64,000 nt of DNA. Source: Ptiloglossa arizonensis. Its lineage: Eukaryota; Arthropoda; Insecta; Hymenoptera; Colletidae. The translations under genes and the position numbers were made by a program. Numbering within the stretch: position 1 is the first letter of the stretch; the number at the start of each line of letters is the position of its first letter. The stretch lies in the NCBI RefSeq assembly GCF_051014685.1, contig NC_135048.1, positions 22,400,543 through 22,464,542 on the forward strand, given 5' to 3'. Under the pieces are notes generated by a model. It made no database searches. It worked only from the letters and a program-made list of their open reading frames with translations, and had not been told where the DNA came from. Positions 1-12,389 of the stretch are shown here, piece by piece.

Positions 1-1274
1 GAGCACCGGCTCGTTACGATTTTTTTTTCTTTTCTCCGCGGCCGCTTGTTTACAGAGCGATTTTAATGAAAAACAATCGTGGCGTTTTGAAAGCCACTCG
101 TCGTTCATCGTTCGGGTTTATAACTGTGATTACATATTGCCGTGTGCGCTTTCTTTTAATTTTAAACCGTTCCTCGTCCATTCATTTATGCGGTTCCTCG
201 TGATTCCGCCACGGAAATTCGTATACACGTTTTCACAATTTAATTTTATCGACGAATTTATTAACAACTATCCGATTATTCGCGGTTCCATAGCCAGCCG
301 TAAAATTGATTACACCTCGCCACCAATTAAAAACCGCAATCTCGCCGAAATGCATATTTTTTCTCGCATACGCGCGCTAATTAGTCGCCGTTAGCACGAC
401 CCGAACAATCGTGATACGAATTCGTCCCGCGATCACGATTTTAACGATCGTTTCCCAATGCAATCTGGCCCCTCCGTCGCCGATTCTTTCGATTGAGTTT
501 TCTCCGCCCGATTAGATAACTTCTCGCTCGCGTACAACTAATTAAAATTAACAAATAACTGCAATCTCGTTTATCTACGGACAACTGAGGCGAACAGATA
601 AGTGCAACTGTATTTATAGCCGTGGTTGCAGATAACGAAATTCCAGATCGACTAGTTCCACTGTAACGAGTTGCACCAACGTTACAGTCGTTGCTCTCGG
701 TTATTTAAATATCTATCTAAAGAGTACAAGGAGTTGTCTAGTCACGTTGCTTTCGTAAAAAAAAAAAGAAAAAAAAAAATACATATTAGAGAAAAAATTG
801 AGAAACAACGACAGACATTATTTTATCGTGTAACACGGTGACACTGTAGATAAAATTAAAAGGGAATAGAAATAAAAACAGTCCCCGACTTTGGTCGCAG
901 TTCCACGGTGACTGTTTCACGAGGAGTGCCCCGTAAAGATGATCGTTTCACTTATTTTTCCTTCCATAATAATCCAATACATTTGTAAGACAAATTATGG
1001 TCTAGATATATTGTCACAAAGGAACGTGCAGGGTTATAAAAGTGTAATTCGGTAGCGCTACGGTTGAAATTAAAAGAGAATAAAAAAAAAAAAAATGCTA
1101 CAAGCGGTTTTCATGTGTTCATCACTGCGTCCTGTTTCCCGAAACACATTGGAAGCCCACGGGAATTAAGGAACGAGTCGAACGACGCAATAAATACGGA
1201 TAAGTTTCCTCCCCGTCGCGGACAGTCTCGCTACTCTCGTGCTAATCGGCAATTCGCTCGTCGTGTTTGTTGTA
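1..1274. other. Unique non-coding sequence, no gene seen
   Basis: No recognisable exon, RNA gene or long repeat is visible here. The only low-complexity piece is an A-rich tract at about 757-780. Short open frames exist but lack any domain signature and overlap stop-rich sequence. Confidence 0.6.
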
Positions 1275-1375
1275 CGCAGGGTGTCTCGAAAATAAGCGGT
1301 CGAACTTTACGATTATATTCTACTAGTTGTAACGACGAGGCGATTGCACGTAAAAATACAGGTCCGCGAATACCT
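1275..1375 (+). repeat. Left terminal inverted repeat of the 1.23-kb element
   Basis: Inverted partner of 2400-2502. The outer 22 bp match with about three differences. The inner part is patchier but ends in a clear GGTCCG(C/T)GAAT match at equivalent distance from the terminus. Confidence 0.6.
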
Positions 1376-1929
1376 TCATTTTTTTTTCGAGTTACAACAC
1401 TTTAAACGGCTTCAATAGGGAAACTGTGCGAAACAGGTTCCTCGAGCAAGGAGGCGAGCATAAACTATAATTCTTATCGGTATTATGATATCTATCTATG
1501 ATTTTCTATAATCTACTACGGTACCCGAGAAATATGGGATAATTTTTGCATGCTTGATAGTCAATTCGAATGTTGGAATCGTTCTACTAATGTACACTCG
1601 GGGCAAACGGCTCCGTTCATAATATCACATATTCGCGAATGGGGCAACGCTTCTGATTAGTAGAATAAGACAGGTAGAGAGTTTCGTACTAATCAGGAGG
1701 CAGAACCAGTATATAGTGTTGGAATAATTTAATACGCAGATATATATTTCATAGCCATTCAAATCCAGTGAACTTTCAATATTCGAGTAGCTGAATATTA
1801 TTATTCGTATATTAATTGAAAATGAAGTTTAGAAAATTTAAAATGACGATGAAAATGCTTGATTTATAGTTCATATCATTCTATCCAAATACTACGAATA
1901 ATCAAATACTCGATTGGTGTTCATTTCAG

Positions 1930-2357
1930 GTATTCGAATATTCGAGTAGTATTCGAACACTGGAATAGTATTCGAACACTCGAATATTCGAATAGTATTC
2001 GAACACTGGAATAGTATTCGAACACTCGAATATTCGAATAGTATTCGATCACTGAAGTAGTATTCGAACACTCGAATATTCGAATAATATTCGAACACTG
2101 GAATATTCGAATAATATTCGAACACTGGAATATTCGAATAATATTCGAACACTGGAATATTCGAATAATATTCGAACACTGGAATATTCGAATAATATTC
2201 GAACACTGGACTATTCGAATAATATTCGAGCACTCGAGTATTCGAATAGTATTCGAACACTTGAGTATTCGAACTATTCAAACCTTGAGTATTCGAACTA
2301 TTCAAACCTTGAGTATTGGAACTATTCAAACCTTGAGTATTCGAACTATTCAAACAC
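1930..2357. repeat. Minisatellite, 27-bp then 24-bp units with TATTCGAATA core
   Basis: The central part (about 2060-2220) repeats a 27-bp unit containing GGAATATTCGAATAATATTC followed by GAACACT. The right part (about 2265-2357) shifts to a 24-bp unit containing CCTTGAGTATTCGAACTATT. The left part is more diverged. Both unit lengths are multiples of three, so an open frame crosses the array on the minus strand; this is a consequence of unit length and not evidence of a protein. Each 27-bp unit carries GAATATTC, an inverted pair of nGAAn boxes. The array lies inside the transposon candidate at 1275-2502. Confidence 0.9.
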
Positions 2358-2399
2358 AGAATAATTGAGCACATACTCCCAAGCTCTGGCAAATCATAA

Positions 2400-2502
2400 A
2401 TATAGCATTCACGGACCCATGTTCGTTCAAAATTGATCTACCACGACGATAAATAGAATACATTGTTGAAGTTTCCTCTTTTATTTTCGGAACACCCTGT
2501 AT
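2400..2502 (-). repeat. Right terminal inverted repeat of the 1.23-kb element
   Basis: Reverse-complement partner of 1275-1375. The outermost motif on the plus strand is AACACCCTGTATG at 2491-2503, the same terminus motif found alone at three other places in the window. Confidence 0.6.
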
Positions 2503-5500
2503 GTGTCGGATCTACTGGTTGTTCAGCGACGAGGCAAATTTCGGCCGACCGTTACAAGCGTCTTATTCCGTGAAACGTCGCAGTTTGTCCACACTGATAG
2601 ACCATAATGTGGTTATAAGAAGGGTATTAATCGATCGATGCATTGCGATAATCGTTTGTCGATGGGTGCGATCGTGTTGCACGCAGGTGGTCCCGATGTC
2701 GGCCGGCCGATTAATTTTTAAGAACGAGCCGCACTGCGACCAATTCGCGCGCCAGGTGGCGAGCGGGTAATTAAATGATGGTAATTTAATCCTTCCTAAT
2801 TACGACTGTTGAAGGTTGAAACATGCTCCGAAACACGATCTTGGATAGGATCTCGAACCTTTTGTTTCATGGATGTCAAAACGAGCGACGTGATCGAGTC
2901 ATGGTGTAATAATTAAAAATAAAACCGGTACCGCGTTTAAGAGGATCGAAATTTTAGCAGCGATATTATTACGCGCGTTCGTGTAACATAATAACGTTGT
3001 TTGCATCGAGATTGAAGGTCGACGAATCATTAATCACCGAAATTTTTTTACGAAGAATACACGTTTGCTTTTCGTACCGATCATTTTCAAACTTTCCCAT
3101 GGCCGTTCTTCGGTCCCATCCCTCGTAAAGAGGGAATTTCCGTGCCAGAGATTTCTAGACGAAACATTTTTGTTAAAACACTTAAATTTATTTAAGACAC
3201 TTGTAAAATTTTCCAACTGGAAATCAAGTAATATTTATCAAACGAAAGTACCTGAAAATTCAAGTAACACATTTCTACAATTTTGTACGGTATTATACGT
3301 ACAGTATTTACATAAGTAGGTAGTTTATAAATTAAAAAATTCCCCTTCTCGTCCTCCGTGAATCGTAAAACGCTTCCTGTAGGTGTCGTGCAACCCTTTT
3401 GGAAAATACTGATACGTGTAAACACTTGGTTGTATCGCGAGACCAATTTAAAATTCTGCATTATATAAATCTGTAATTAGATAAAAATTACGTGGAGACA
3501 TACATTTATGTACGTGTCTCTTGTTTCATCGCCAGTGTGTAAAAGTTTCAATTGGGTTAGTTCCGATATTAATACACGTGTGTACAGAGTGATCAATAAT
3601 TGTCGCGTTCGAACATTTATCGAGGCACATTTACGTAATATTTTCGTCTCGTTTCTAGCGAGAGAACAGGCAGAGCCAGAGTTCGTACGGAAACCTGTAT
3701 AACAATGCGTTTCACGGTTAACCTGTTTGCATTACGTGCACGCACCTCTCCGCGTATACATAATTAATTGCGCGTACATATATAATTCGGGTGCGTACAC
3801 GCCTAACTCGAACGTTTAGCAGCCATAGTTTGTAACTCGAGTGGTCAGTGAGCCTAATTTGTCGTTGCTCGTTGCTTCTTTAAACAATTTTTCTTCTTCT
3901 TTTGCTCGCTGGAGCGGAGCAGCACCTATCGCCGACGTTTCGAACATCGTAAATTCAAACGAACGAGAGAAAGTAATGCTCGGTACGCTCATGGGCAGGA
4001 TTAAACGCTTTAACTCGTCTCTATCTTGACTCTAATCGCGATCGATAACGGATTTAATAATCACCTCGAACGCAGCTTGGACCACTTCTGAGGCGATTTT
4101 TTTTTTACAATTTTGAAAAGGAAGATTCCGATAACAAATTTCAGTTTCTAACTCGTGAAAGTGTCTACCGATTCTCCGTGATATATTTGAGAATTTTTCA
4201 TTCGGAGGAAGAGGGCACCGTAACTAAAATGGCGTCTGGATAACTCCAGTAACCGATTTTAAATATAGTATTCTCGAACGAATTGGTTCGAGGTCGTGGA
4301 TTGTAATTGAAAACTTTTTTTTTGTTTCTTGTAGTCTTCGAGTTTCTTTTTTTTTTTCAATTTCGAAATCCTTTTCTGTCTACAAATTCTCACAATCGTC
4401 GTGTAGCCGTTTGTTTACACGAGATCTTTATTCGCGCCCACATTGCTTTCGTCACCACGCATTGAAATCACTCGAACAGAGTTTGCTCGTTTTACCTACG
4501 ATTCGATACTATGGGTAGTTTAAGATTCTAATATTTCATTAGTACCTTATTACAGAATCATTGCAAATATGGCGTACCTTCTATGTACAAAACTTGAAAA
4601 TTCCGATTAATTGAATCGAATTTATCCTTAACTTCTTAGCTACGTTTCTAGCCAATAAAAGCGTTACCCAAAATATAATACAGGGATAATAAAAATTGCA
4701 ATATCAGTAATCAATTCGTTAACAACACACGAGCTACACATTCCATACGTACGAATTTCGTCCATCTTTGCACGCACAGAAAAAAACACGCTAAAATTAA
4801 CAAATAAATTCAAAAATCCGGGTCAACGAGATCAATTTTAGAGCGTAAATTGTAGAATTATATTCAATATCGTAAAGGGCCTAGGAAGGTTGATTATTTA
4901 GGTTTATTACAACCTTTTAGTGATATAATGAGATAAATTTTCAAGGAAATATTATACTTAGAAAGAATTAATCACCCACACCGAACACTAAAAATAATAC
5001 TCGAAGAATCATTATCGAACAGTATCGTCGTGCTCGAAAATTGTTCTCACCTGTGAAACCGAAGAGGTACTCGAACAATTCTTGCTCCCTTTCCCATCCA
5101 TGTTCTCCCAGACGATATCATCGAGCAACTCGAGCCACGATGGCGCCTAACCGAATTCGCCATCGAATTCCGAAACTCCCATTTTATTCTTTCTTGTTGT
5201 TTCCTTTTCTTTTTTCGTTCAGGGGCAGCCGTTATTATATAGTTTAGAAGCTCTAGGGTTAAGTAGCTAACCAGGTAAAACGGTGATTTGTGGAAGTTGG
5301 CGAGGGTGTCTCGGTCGGGTGCGGCGGAAAATAAGTTATTTTCTAAAATCGCGGTTTTATCCCCGAGCGAGGTGTCCGACGAACCGGCCGGCGAGGTGAA
5401 TTTGAATTCCCAAAAAACGGCTTTTATTATCGTTCCCCGAGACTTTTATTACACGAGCCTCGGGGTTGGGATCAGCTCGGTTCGAGGCTGGTCGCGGCAC

Positions 5501-5884
5501 TCGTGGAATTTCGGATGAAGCTGTTATTTTAGTTTCGTTAGCCGGGAAACCGTGGCAGGAATTTTTATAGTTTTCGACCGCGGTCCGCTGCGGCCCAAAA
5601 ACAGACTTTGTCCAGCCGGCGTTCACGGTTTCCTTTTTTCATCGGACGCCACCGGGACCGTGTCGTCTACTCGGCCATTTCTTTATCTAGACGCATAAAC
5701 TCGATGGAAACGCCGCTTGAAGTTGAACGCGCGCGTATACGATATCTAGGTATTTTTCGTCGCTCGTGAAAAAGGAAGGTGAGCACACGGTGGCGTTGCA
5801 GCCAGTTTTGAATCCCAGCTACGCAGTTTTCGCGAACAGTCCCGCTGTAAACGGCCGACTACGAGTGAAACGCTGAAAATAAAC
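2503..5884. other. Unique non-coding sequence
   Basis: No gene or array recognised. Composition is AT-rich until about 5290, then becomes GC- and CpG-richer at 5290-5720, which might mark a diverged regulatory region or exon but shows no defined signal. T-rich tracts occur near 4100, 4315 and 4345. Confidence 0.55.
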
Positions 5885-6415
5885 ATTTGCTTTTATCGCG
5901 ACTAGTTCGCGCGCGTCTCGCAAAATCCACCGATGTCTGTATTTTCGGTCGATAGTCCCGCAATATTTATGTAACTCGCGTTTATAAGTCGAAATTTTGT
6001 TTTTTAGAATTGTAACAAAATAATTTTGTTGTTTAGAAATTGCAAGATGGAATTGCAATCTTACTATCGAAGAGTATGCTTTTGTTTTTATCGCGATTTT
6101 CTCGCAAAATTTACCGATATTTGTATTTTCAGTCGATAGTCCCGCAGTATTTATGTAACTTGTGTTTATAAGTCGAAATTTTGCTTTTTAGAAATGGCAA
6201 GATGGAATTGCAACCTTACTATCGAAGAGTACACTTTTGTGTTTATCGCGATTTTATCGCAAAATTCACCGATATCTATATTTTCGGTCAATAGACTCGC
6301 AATATTTATGTAACTCGCGTTTGTAATTTGAAATTTTGTTTTTTAGAAACTGAATTACAACCTTACTATCGAAAAGTCTACTTCTGTTTTAATAGCGACT
6401 CGAAAAATTTAACCA
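5885..6415. repeat. Degenerate tandem repeat, ~155-184-bp unit, about 3.5 copies
   Basis: The landmark CGATAGTCCCGCA recurs at 5950 and 6134, with a diverged form at 6289. Each copy also holds ATTTATGTAACT and CTTACTATCGAA. The first interval is 184 bp and the second 155 bp. The first copy carries an extra stretch of about 29 bp after TTTTTTAGAA (about 6009-6037) which accounts for the difference. The last copy (about 6386 on) is truncated. Confidence 0.8.
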
Positions 6416-8147
6416 TGTGTGATTCTTCTACCGAAATTGATTAAAAATTATTTTTGTTTTTTTTTGTTTCTTTTTTCAAATTGAACGTTGATTGTATTAT
6501 CGAATAGAATAGATGTTTACCGGTACGTAATATACGTTAAAATTGAAAAGAGTACCGATTCCGGTTCGACTACTAATACTCTTGTATTCCATATTTGTCT
6601 TGCGTACAAGCAGTTGCGAAATGTCTTTTTACGAAGACAGTTTTGAGAATACCCCGTCACAAATACCTCTCGACTTATTCACGGCGACTGAAAACAGCGT
6701 TACCAAAGTTGTTGCAACAAGAAACTGTACCTCGATTTAACGAAAAACACGTTATCTACTTTAGGAGCGAAGAAAATTTTGTGGAAAATAAACGCTCGAG
6801 AAACTAGGCCGTGGTTTAAATAAAACCTCGTGTTCTACTCGAAAGATAATACACAAAATAATACTACACATGTTCAATGAAAATAAGTAACGGTGGATAT
6901 TCGATGTAATAAAATAATCGTTTACGAACCATATTTTTCCCGGTCCTCCTTTAATTTAATTAAAGAACCGTATCACGTTCTTCCTTTCGTTGCTAAAGAG
7001 ACATTACTCTTTGCGTAATTGTACAAAACGAACTATTATGCATAATTAAATCTCGTTTAATTGAAATTTACGCGCCCGTAATATTCACTCGTTGGTCCTT
7101 TCGAGACGAAAGTTATCAATTTAAGAAATACTCGCGCGATCAGGTTAGTCGCGGTGCACGCGAGCTGTTCTTCCGAAAACCGCCAAAGAAGCGGTTTCGA
7201 GTTCCAAGGAACGAAGAAACCCGATTGGCCGCGAGGTACGGTTTCGATAATTGCAACAGGTGCACGACCTCGGGGCGAAAGTGTGTCTCTCGTTCGAAAT
7301 CGATTATTCAACGGGCCCGGAGACTTCGATGCCGCGGTTTCCAATTACAACGGAAAAGTACGGTTCGACTCGGTACATCGATGTTCTTTAACGATCTCGG
7401 TCCGATTGGACACAATCGCGAACACCGCACACGATGATCTCTGCGGGCAACGATGCCAATACCCGTACTCCCTTCCCCTCGTGTACAAGGGATGCTCACG
7501 CTCGACAGAAAATATCGTAACGTTGCTTTAAACGCGAGTATCGCGGCCATGCTACCGAGATACGATCGCTAGCGATACGGTAACCGTCAGAAATTAATTC
7601 CCCCGTATCGATCCATCGAACGGGGACGTATCAATTACATCGAGTTCGATAGCCGGTTACACTTCGCATCGGAAATGAAACAAACTCGATGATGTTGCTC
7701 CTCGTGTTTGTTAGTTCAGCCAATTTTTTTATTCGTTGTAGACGGAGAGTACGATGAAGAATGTTTATTCTTCGGACGAATTGTTCGAATAGAATTGTAC
7801 GAAAAATTATGTAAATTTTCGGGAATTTATTCTGATGTTTTTATGTATACGCTGTGGGTATATTTAAGTAGAATTATGTAGGATACAAGTATGTGGAGAA
7901 GATTTGTAATCATTGTCAAATATCCTCTTTGAAATATTGTAATTGTTTGAAAGGTATTTTTAAGGATCTACAGTTTGGGAAATAATCGAGTTCAAAGATT
8001 AGAATAGGACACAATGTATATAGATTGTTTACTGGATACGGGGAATCTAATGTGTTTATGGGGGCACATCGTGTAATAAGTGTCGAAGTATTATTTTACC
8101 ACATGAGCAATGCTTTTGATGATCTTTGACGAGGGTTACCTCTACAG
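6416..8147. other. Unique non-coding sequence
   Basis: A T-rich tract lies at about 6450-6475. A moderately CpG-rich stretch at about 7140-7560 has overlapping short frames on both strands, none protein-like. No other structure seen. Confidence 0.5.
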
Positions 8148-9965
8148 TTTCGTCGAACTTGAGCAAACTTGAGCTTGCGCATCCTTTCAGCTTGCTTTTT
8201 TTTTGAGATTAGGCATTCCTCGAGCTTGAGTGTCTTTATAGTTTAAAGGAAACTCGAGCTTGAGCTTCTTGTGACTTTGAGCATTTTTTAAGCTAGATTT
8301 ACCTAGAGCTTGAGTGTCCCTTTACTTCGAATGTTTCTCTGGTTTCTTTGAGCTTGAGCATTCTTTGAATCAGAGTTTTCCTCGAACTCGGTCCTTTAGC
8401 TCGAAAGTTCCTTGAGCTTAAATTTCCTTTGAGGTTGAATACTTTCAAGTCAGAGTTCTCCTCGAACATGAACGTCCTTTTAGCTCGAAAGTTACTTGAG
8501 CTTGAGTTCCCTTTGAGCTCGAGAAATTTTCGAGTTAGAGTTCTCCTCTAAGAAACAAAGAGAAACACTCCTCTCATCAAAGGCACTTGAACGTCCCTTT
8601 AGCTCGAAAGTTTCTCGAGCTTCCTCTGAGCTTGAGTATTCTTTGAGTAAAAACTTCCCTCGAACTTGAGTGTCCTTTAGCTCGAAAAATCCTCAAACTT
8701 GAGCTTCTTTTAGCTTGAATATTCTTCGGGTTAAAATATTTCTCAAACACGAACGACCCTTTAGCTCGAAAGGTTCTGAAGCTTTAGTTTCTTTTGAGCT
8801 TGAGTATTTCTCCAGTTAAAATTTTCCTCAAACTTGAATCTCCCTTTAGCTCGAAAGATTCTCAAGCTTGAGTTTCTTTTGAGCTCGAGTATTTTTCGGG
8901 TTAAAATTTTCCTGGAACTCGAACGTTCCTTTAGCTCGAAAGATTTTCAAACTTGAGTTTCTTTTTACCCCGAGTATTTTCTGGTTAAAATTTTCCTCAA
9001 ACTCGAACATCCCTTCAGCTCGAAAGATTCTCAAACTTGAGTTTCTTTTGTGCTCGAGCATTTTTTGGTTAAAATTTTCCTCAAACTCGAACGTTCCTTT
9101 AGCTCGAAAGATTCTCAAGCTTGAGTTTATTTTGACCCCGAATATTCTTCTGGTTAAAATTATCCTCGAACTCGAACATCCCTTCAGCTCAAAAGATTCT
9201 CAAACTTGGGTTTCTTTTTACCCCGAGTATTTTCTGGTTAAAATTTTCCTCGAACTCGAACGTCCCTTTAGCTCAAAAGATTCTCAAGCTTGAGTTTATT
9301 TTGACCCCGAATATTCTTCTGGTTAAAATTATTCTGAAACTCGAACATCCCTTCAGCTCGAAAGATTCTCAAGCTTGAGTTTCTTTTGAGCTCGAGTATT
9401 TTCTGCTTAAAATTTTCCTCGAACTCGAACGTCCCTTCAGCTCGAAAGATTCTCAAACTTGAGTTTCTTTTTACCCCGAGTATTTTCTGGTTAAAATTTT
9501 CCTCGAACTCGAACGTCCCTTTAGCTCAAAAGATTCTCAAACTTTAGTTTCTTTTGATCCCGAGTATTTTTCTGGTTCAAATTTTCCTCAAACTCGAACA
9601 TCCCTTCAGCTCAAAAGATTCTCAAGCTTGAGTTTCTTTTGAGCTCAAGTATTTTTCGGATTAAAATTTTCCTCAAACTCGAACGTCCCTTTTGCTTAAA
9701 AGATTCTCAAGCTTGAGTTTCTTTTGAGCTCGAGTATTTCTCCAGTTAAAATTTTCCTCAAACTTGAATCTCCCTTTTGCTTAAAAGATTCTCAAGCTTG
9801 AGTTTCTTTTGAGCTCGAGTATTTCTCCAGTTAAAATTTTCCTCAAACTTGAATCTCCCTTTACCTCGAAAGTTCCTCGAGCTTGACTTTCATTTGACCC
9901 CAAGTATTTTCCCAATCCGAGTTTTCCTCGAGCTTAAGCGTCCCTTCAGTTCGAACGTTCCACGT
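8148..9965. repeat. Large 84-85-bp tandem array (~21 copies)
   Basis: Units are marked by CTCGAAAGATTCTCAAGCTT, GAGTTTCTTTT and GGTTAAAATTTTCCT, for example starting at 8850, 8935 and 9019 (intervals 85 and 84 bp). The left third (8148-8700) is strongly diverged and the centre (8820-9850) most regular, the usual pattern of unequal exchange. Many units contain the perfect 12-bp palindrome CTCAAGCTTGAG. Because 84 is divisible by three, minus-strand frames stay open for a few units at a time (8846-9118, 9268-9456) and give a 28-residue repeat. They break at each 85-bp unit, which argues against coding. Confidence 0.92.
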
Positions 9966-10094
9966 CTTCAACTTCTTCGAACTTCTTTCAGGTTTGAGTA
10001 TCTCTCGAAGACCTGTTAATAGAAATTGACCGTAAGGACAAGGCCATAAGGGCGCTAGTCGTGAGAGTTCGTCGACGATTTTCAGCGTGTCGCT

Positions 10095-10215
10095 CACGAA
10101 ACGAGGCGTTGTCCGTTGCACCCCGCGGTGCAACGCGATGCAACGCGATGCAACGCGGCTGTGCAGTCTTGCGGAGCGGCGGTTACTACGCTTCGCTCGT
10201 TTTGCATTGTTCGAT
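10095..10215. repeat. Dispersed GC-rich repeat, copy 1
   Basis: Contains TGCACCCCGCGGTGCAAC followed, after about 50 bp, by a segment like TTACTACGCTTCG and then TTTTGCATTGTTCGAT. The same ordered blocks occur at 13175-13255. Copy 1 also has a local triplication of GATGCAACGC at about 10137-10158. Function unknown; it could be a mobile-element fragment or a conserved non-coding block. Confidence 0.5.
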
Positions 10216-10326
10216 ACGACGGACGAGCTTTGTGCCGGCACGGGGAAAAAACGGCGAGATCGTCGGCGGCAACGCCGTGAAAATATTCTTCGCGCGTTCC
10301 GACTCGTCGCGACGCCAAACATGTAT

Positions 10327-10354
10327 CGGGTTGGTCCATAAATTTCGGTGGATT
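10327..10354 (+). mobile_element. Possible mariner terminal inverted repeat (solo)
   Basis: The sequence CGGGTTGGTCCATAAATTTC resembles the GGTTGGYCCATAARTT form of mariner-family termini as I recall them. No matching inverted partner and no transposase frame were found nearby, so this would be a relic. Chance resemblance cannot be excluded. Confidence 0.35.
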
Positions 10355-10523
10355 TTTCGTAGTATACGAACCGCTCGTGTCATTAATACCAGGTATTCTT
10401 CTTTCGAGCGAAAGGTGCGTGAAAAACGACATACACGACAGTTTCTCTGTTCTTTCGTGTGGTATGCGACGACCAGAGTCTATTAATGAACAAATTTTAC
10501 GTATTTCTGCTCAATTCGCACAG

Positions 10524-10727
10524 CCACCATGAAAATTTCCTTGGACATCGTTCTGGTTACTTTTTTTGCGAACTTGTATTTTTCAAGTAGACATCTTTAT
10601 TTCGATCAACTTGATTAAATATTTCCACCATGAAAATTTCCTTGGACATCGTTCCGGTTACTTTTTTTCGAACTTGTATTTTTAAGGAGACATCTTTATT
10701 TCGATCAACTTGATTAAATATTTCCAC
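10524..10727. repeat. Tandem duplication, 101-bp unit, two copies
   Basis: CCACCATGAAAATTTCCTTG occurs at 10524 and 10625. Both copies continue through GACATCTTTATTTCG and GATTAAATATTTCCAC with only a few differences. The copies are similar enough to suggest a fairly young duplication. Confidence 0.9.
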
Positions 10728-12389
10728 AGAGTGGGGTCTTGAAAATTGACACCCCGATAATTTGAACACTAGTATCGGTAAATATTGAGTAGATGTTTTT
10801 TTATTTAATAATAAGGAATAATTGTTTGAAAGAATATTCCCTTCTTCATTTTGTATGCAAGGTTATTTAAAAATAGCCGGAATATGGACTTATTTGAGAT
10901 AGAATATATTAATACAGTTGGAATTATTTAAGTAACCAGTTTGATCGCTCGTAATATGGCGATTAATATGTTTCAATCGTTGTTTATAATTAGGACGACG
11001 CAGTGGGTATATCTACTCTCCTTTTTTTTACCCGAGAGTTCAATTTTGATAAATTGCAAATTAAAACGAAACGTATTGTGTAACTCTGTTGAAATTAATA
11101 ATAAATACGGTATCGTGAAATAATTGAATCGCACTCTCGTCCCTATTCGAACGTTCTCGCCGTTAAGAAGCAACGAAATCGATTATAATATTCGCTCGTT
11201 GCAAACAAAAAAATCGAGGCCACCGTGCCACTTTGAAATCTGTCGCAAATTGGAGAAATTGATTTAAATGGCCGCGTTTCTGATACCAGAATACCCTTCG
11301 TTTCACATCGTATAACTTTCAGTTACTTAAAAAAGATAAAAAAAAAAAAAGAAAAAGAAAAAACAGTGCCACGAGAGCTTGGCAATAAAACGATCATCCA
11401 ATGAACGTATACATATTCATACATTTTTTTATACTTTTGGATAACTGCATAATATAGTGAATTAAAATATAAATTTGGTTCCTGGTAGAGGACAGAAAGC
11501 TGCCAAACGTTCGGGACTCTCGGTTCGCTAATGACTTTAATCGATTTATTGGCGCGATAAATTAACCAATCGTACACTGGCATTCTTTTCACGAGAAAAA
11601 CGAATTCTTCGAGGAAACAACACCACTTTGTGCAAAATGGAACGAGAAAAAATCTCGTCGTGTACCATCACCGTCATTTCAAGTATTCTATTGGTAACCA
11701 AGTGTTTATGTTCTTCTCATCTTTAAATACAAGAATTTATGTTCTTCGTCTGGGGTCTATCTAGTAACTAGATCAAGAAGATTGACAATGCATTGACTTA
11801 TTGAACAACGAAGAATTTTCCCCCATAATTATCTTCCAAGTTCTATCACGGTATAGAACGATTCTTCTCAGAAGTGCATCGGTGCAGTTGCAAAGTACAA
11901 TTGCACTAGTTTTTCAAATAGAACCCCACGATTTTTCCACACAAGTCGACACACAAATTCATTCGATTAATTAATAGTTCTACAATTGAAAAGTGCATTT
12001 CGTTTATAAAATAAATGCAATTGCACTTTCTAGATGCACCGATGCACTTTTGATAAAAGGTTTCGTATGAAACTCGAACGGTAGCAAAATTTTTTTCTAT
12101 TTTCAAAAGAAACGAAATTACAGTCCGGACCAGTTACCAGGTACACCCTGTATATCGAGAGGATACAATGACAGGAAAAAATGACGCGAAAATCGACGAG
12201 AAAGTTTCCCAGTTAGCGGGTGACGACGCGATTGTAATTCCTTTGACTTTACCGAAAGAAAGTAACAGCGGGACAGATGATACGCTTTCCTCGCGAAAGA
12301 ATGCCAGTGTATAGCAAATAGGGATACCGATTCGTATCGAAACGATCGATTTGACGAATCAATTCGAGATCGACATCCCCGGCCAATCT
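10728..12389. other. Unique non-coding sequence
   Basis: A-rich tract at about 11331-11362. A CACCCTGTATA terminus motif lies at 12143. Short frames in this stretch have no recognisable features. Confidence 0.5.
12143..12154 (-). mobile_element. Solo CACCCTGTATA transposon-terminus motif
   Basis: ACACCCTGTATA matches the right terminus of the element ending at 2502. On the minus strand it reads TATACAGGGTGTACCTGG into the possible element. No inverted partner was found within several kilobases, so this is either a truncated element or a chance match. Confidence 0.4.

Larger units (their letters stand above)
1275..2502. mobile_element. Non-autonomous DNA transposon candidate with ~100-bp inverted termini
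   Basis: The left end reads inward as CAGGGTGTCTCGAAAATAAG from 1277. The right end, read on the minus strand from 2499, is CAGGGTGTTCCGAAAATAAA. Similarity continues in patches for about 100 bp: AACTT, then TATTCTA, and near the inner edge GGTCCGCGAATACC on the left against GGTCCGTGAATGCT on the right. A TA lies close outside both ends, consistent with but not proof of a TA target duplication. The interior (1376-2399) has no transposase frame; instead it carries a 24/27-bp minisatellite. The CAGGGTGT terminus also occurs as solitary copies at 12143, 17174 and 31261. Superfamily is not assigned. Inverted ends are seen directly; mobility is inferred. Confidence 0.6.

Noticed and set aside
2501..2770. 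FSDEANF-like word that recalls a transposase catalytic region
   Set aside because: Only about seven residues are suggestive, the word lies just outside the inverted terminus, and the rest of the frame shows no transposase similarity.
8846..9456. Minus-strand 28-residue repeat protein
   Set aside because: Frames last only a few 84-bp units and break wherever a unit is 85 bp or has a stop.
10327..10500. Complete mariner element
   Set aside because: Only one terminus-like sequence is present; no second inverted end and no transposase frame follow.
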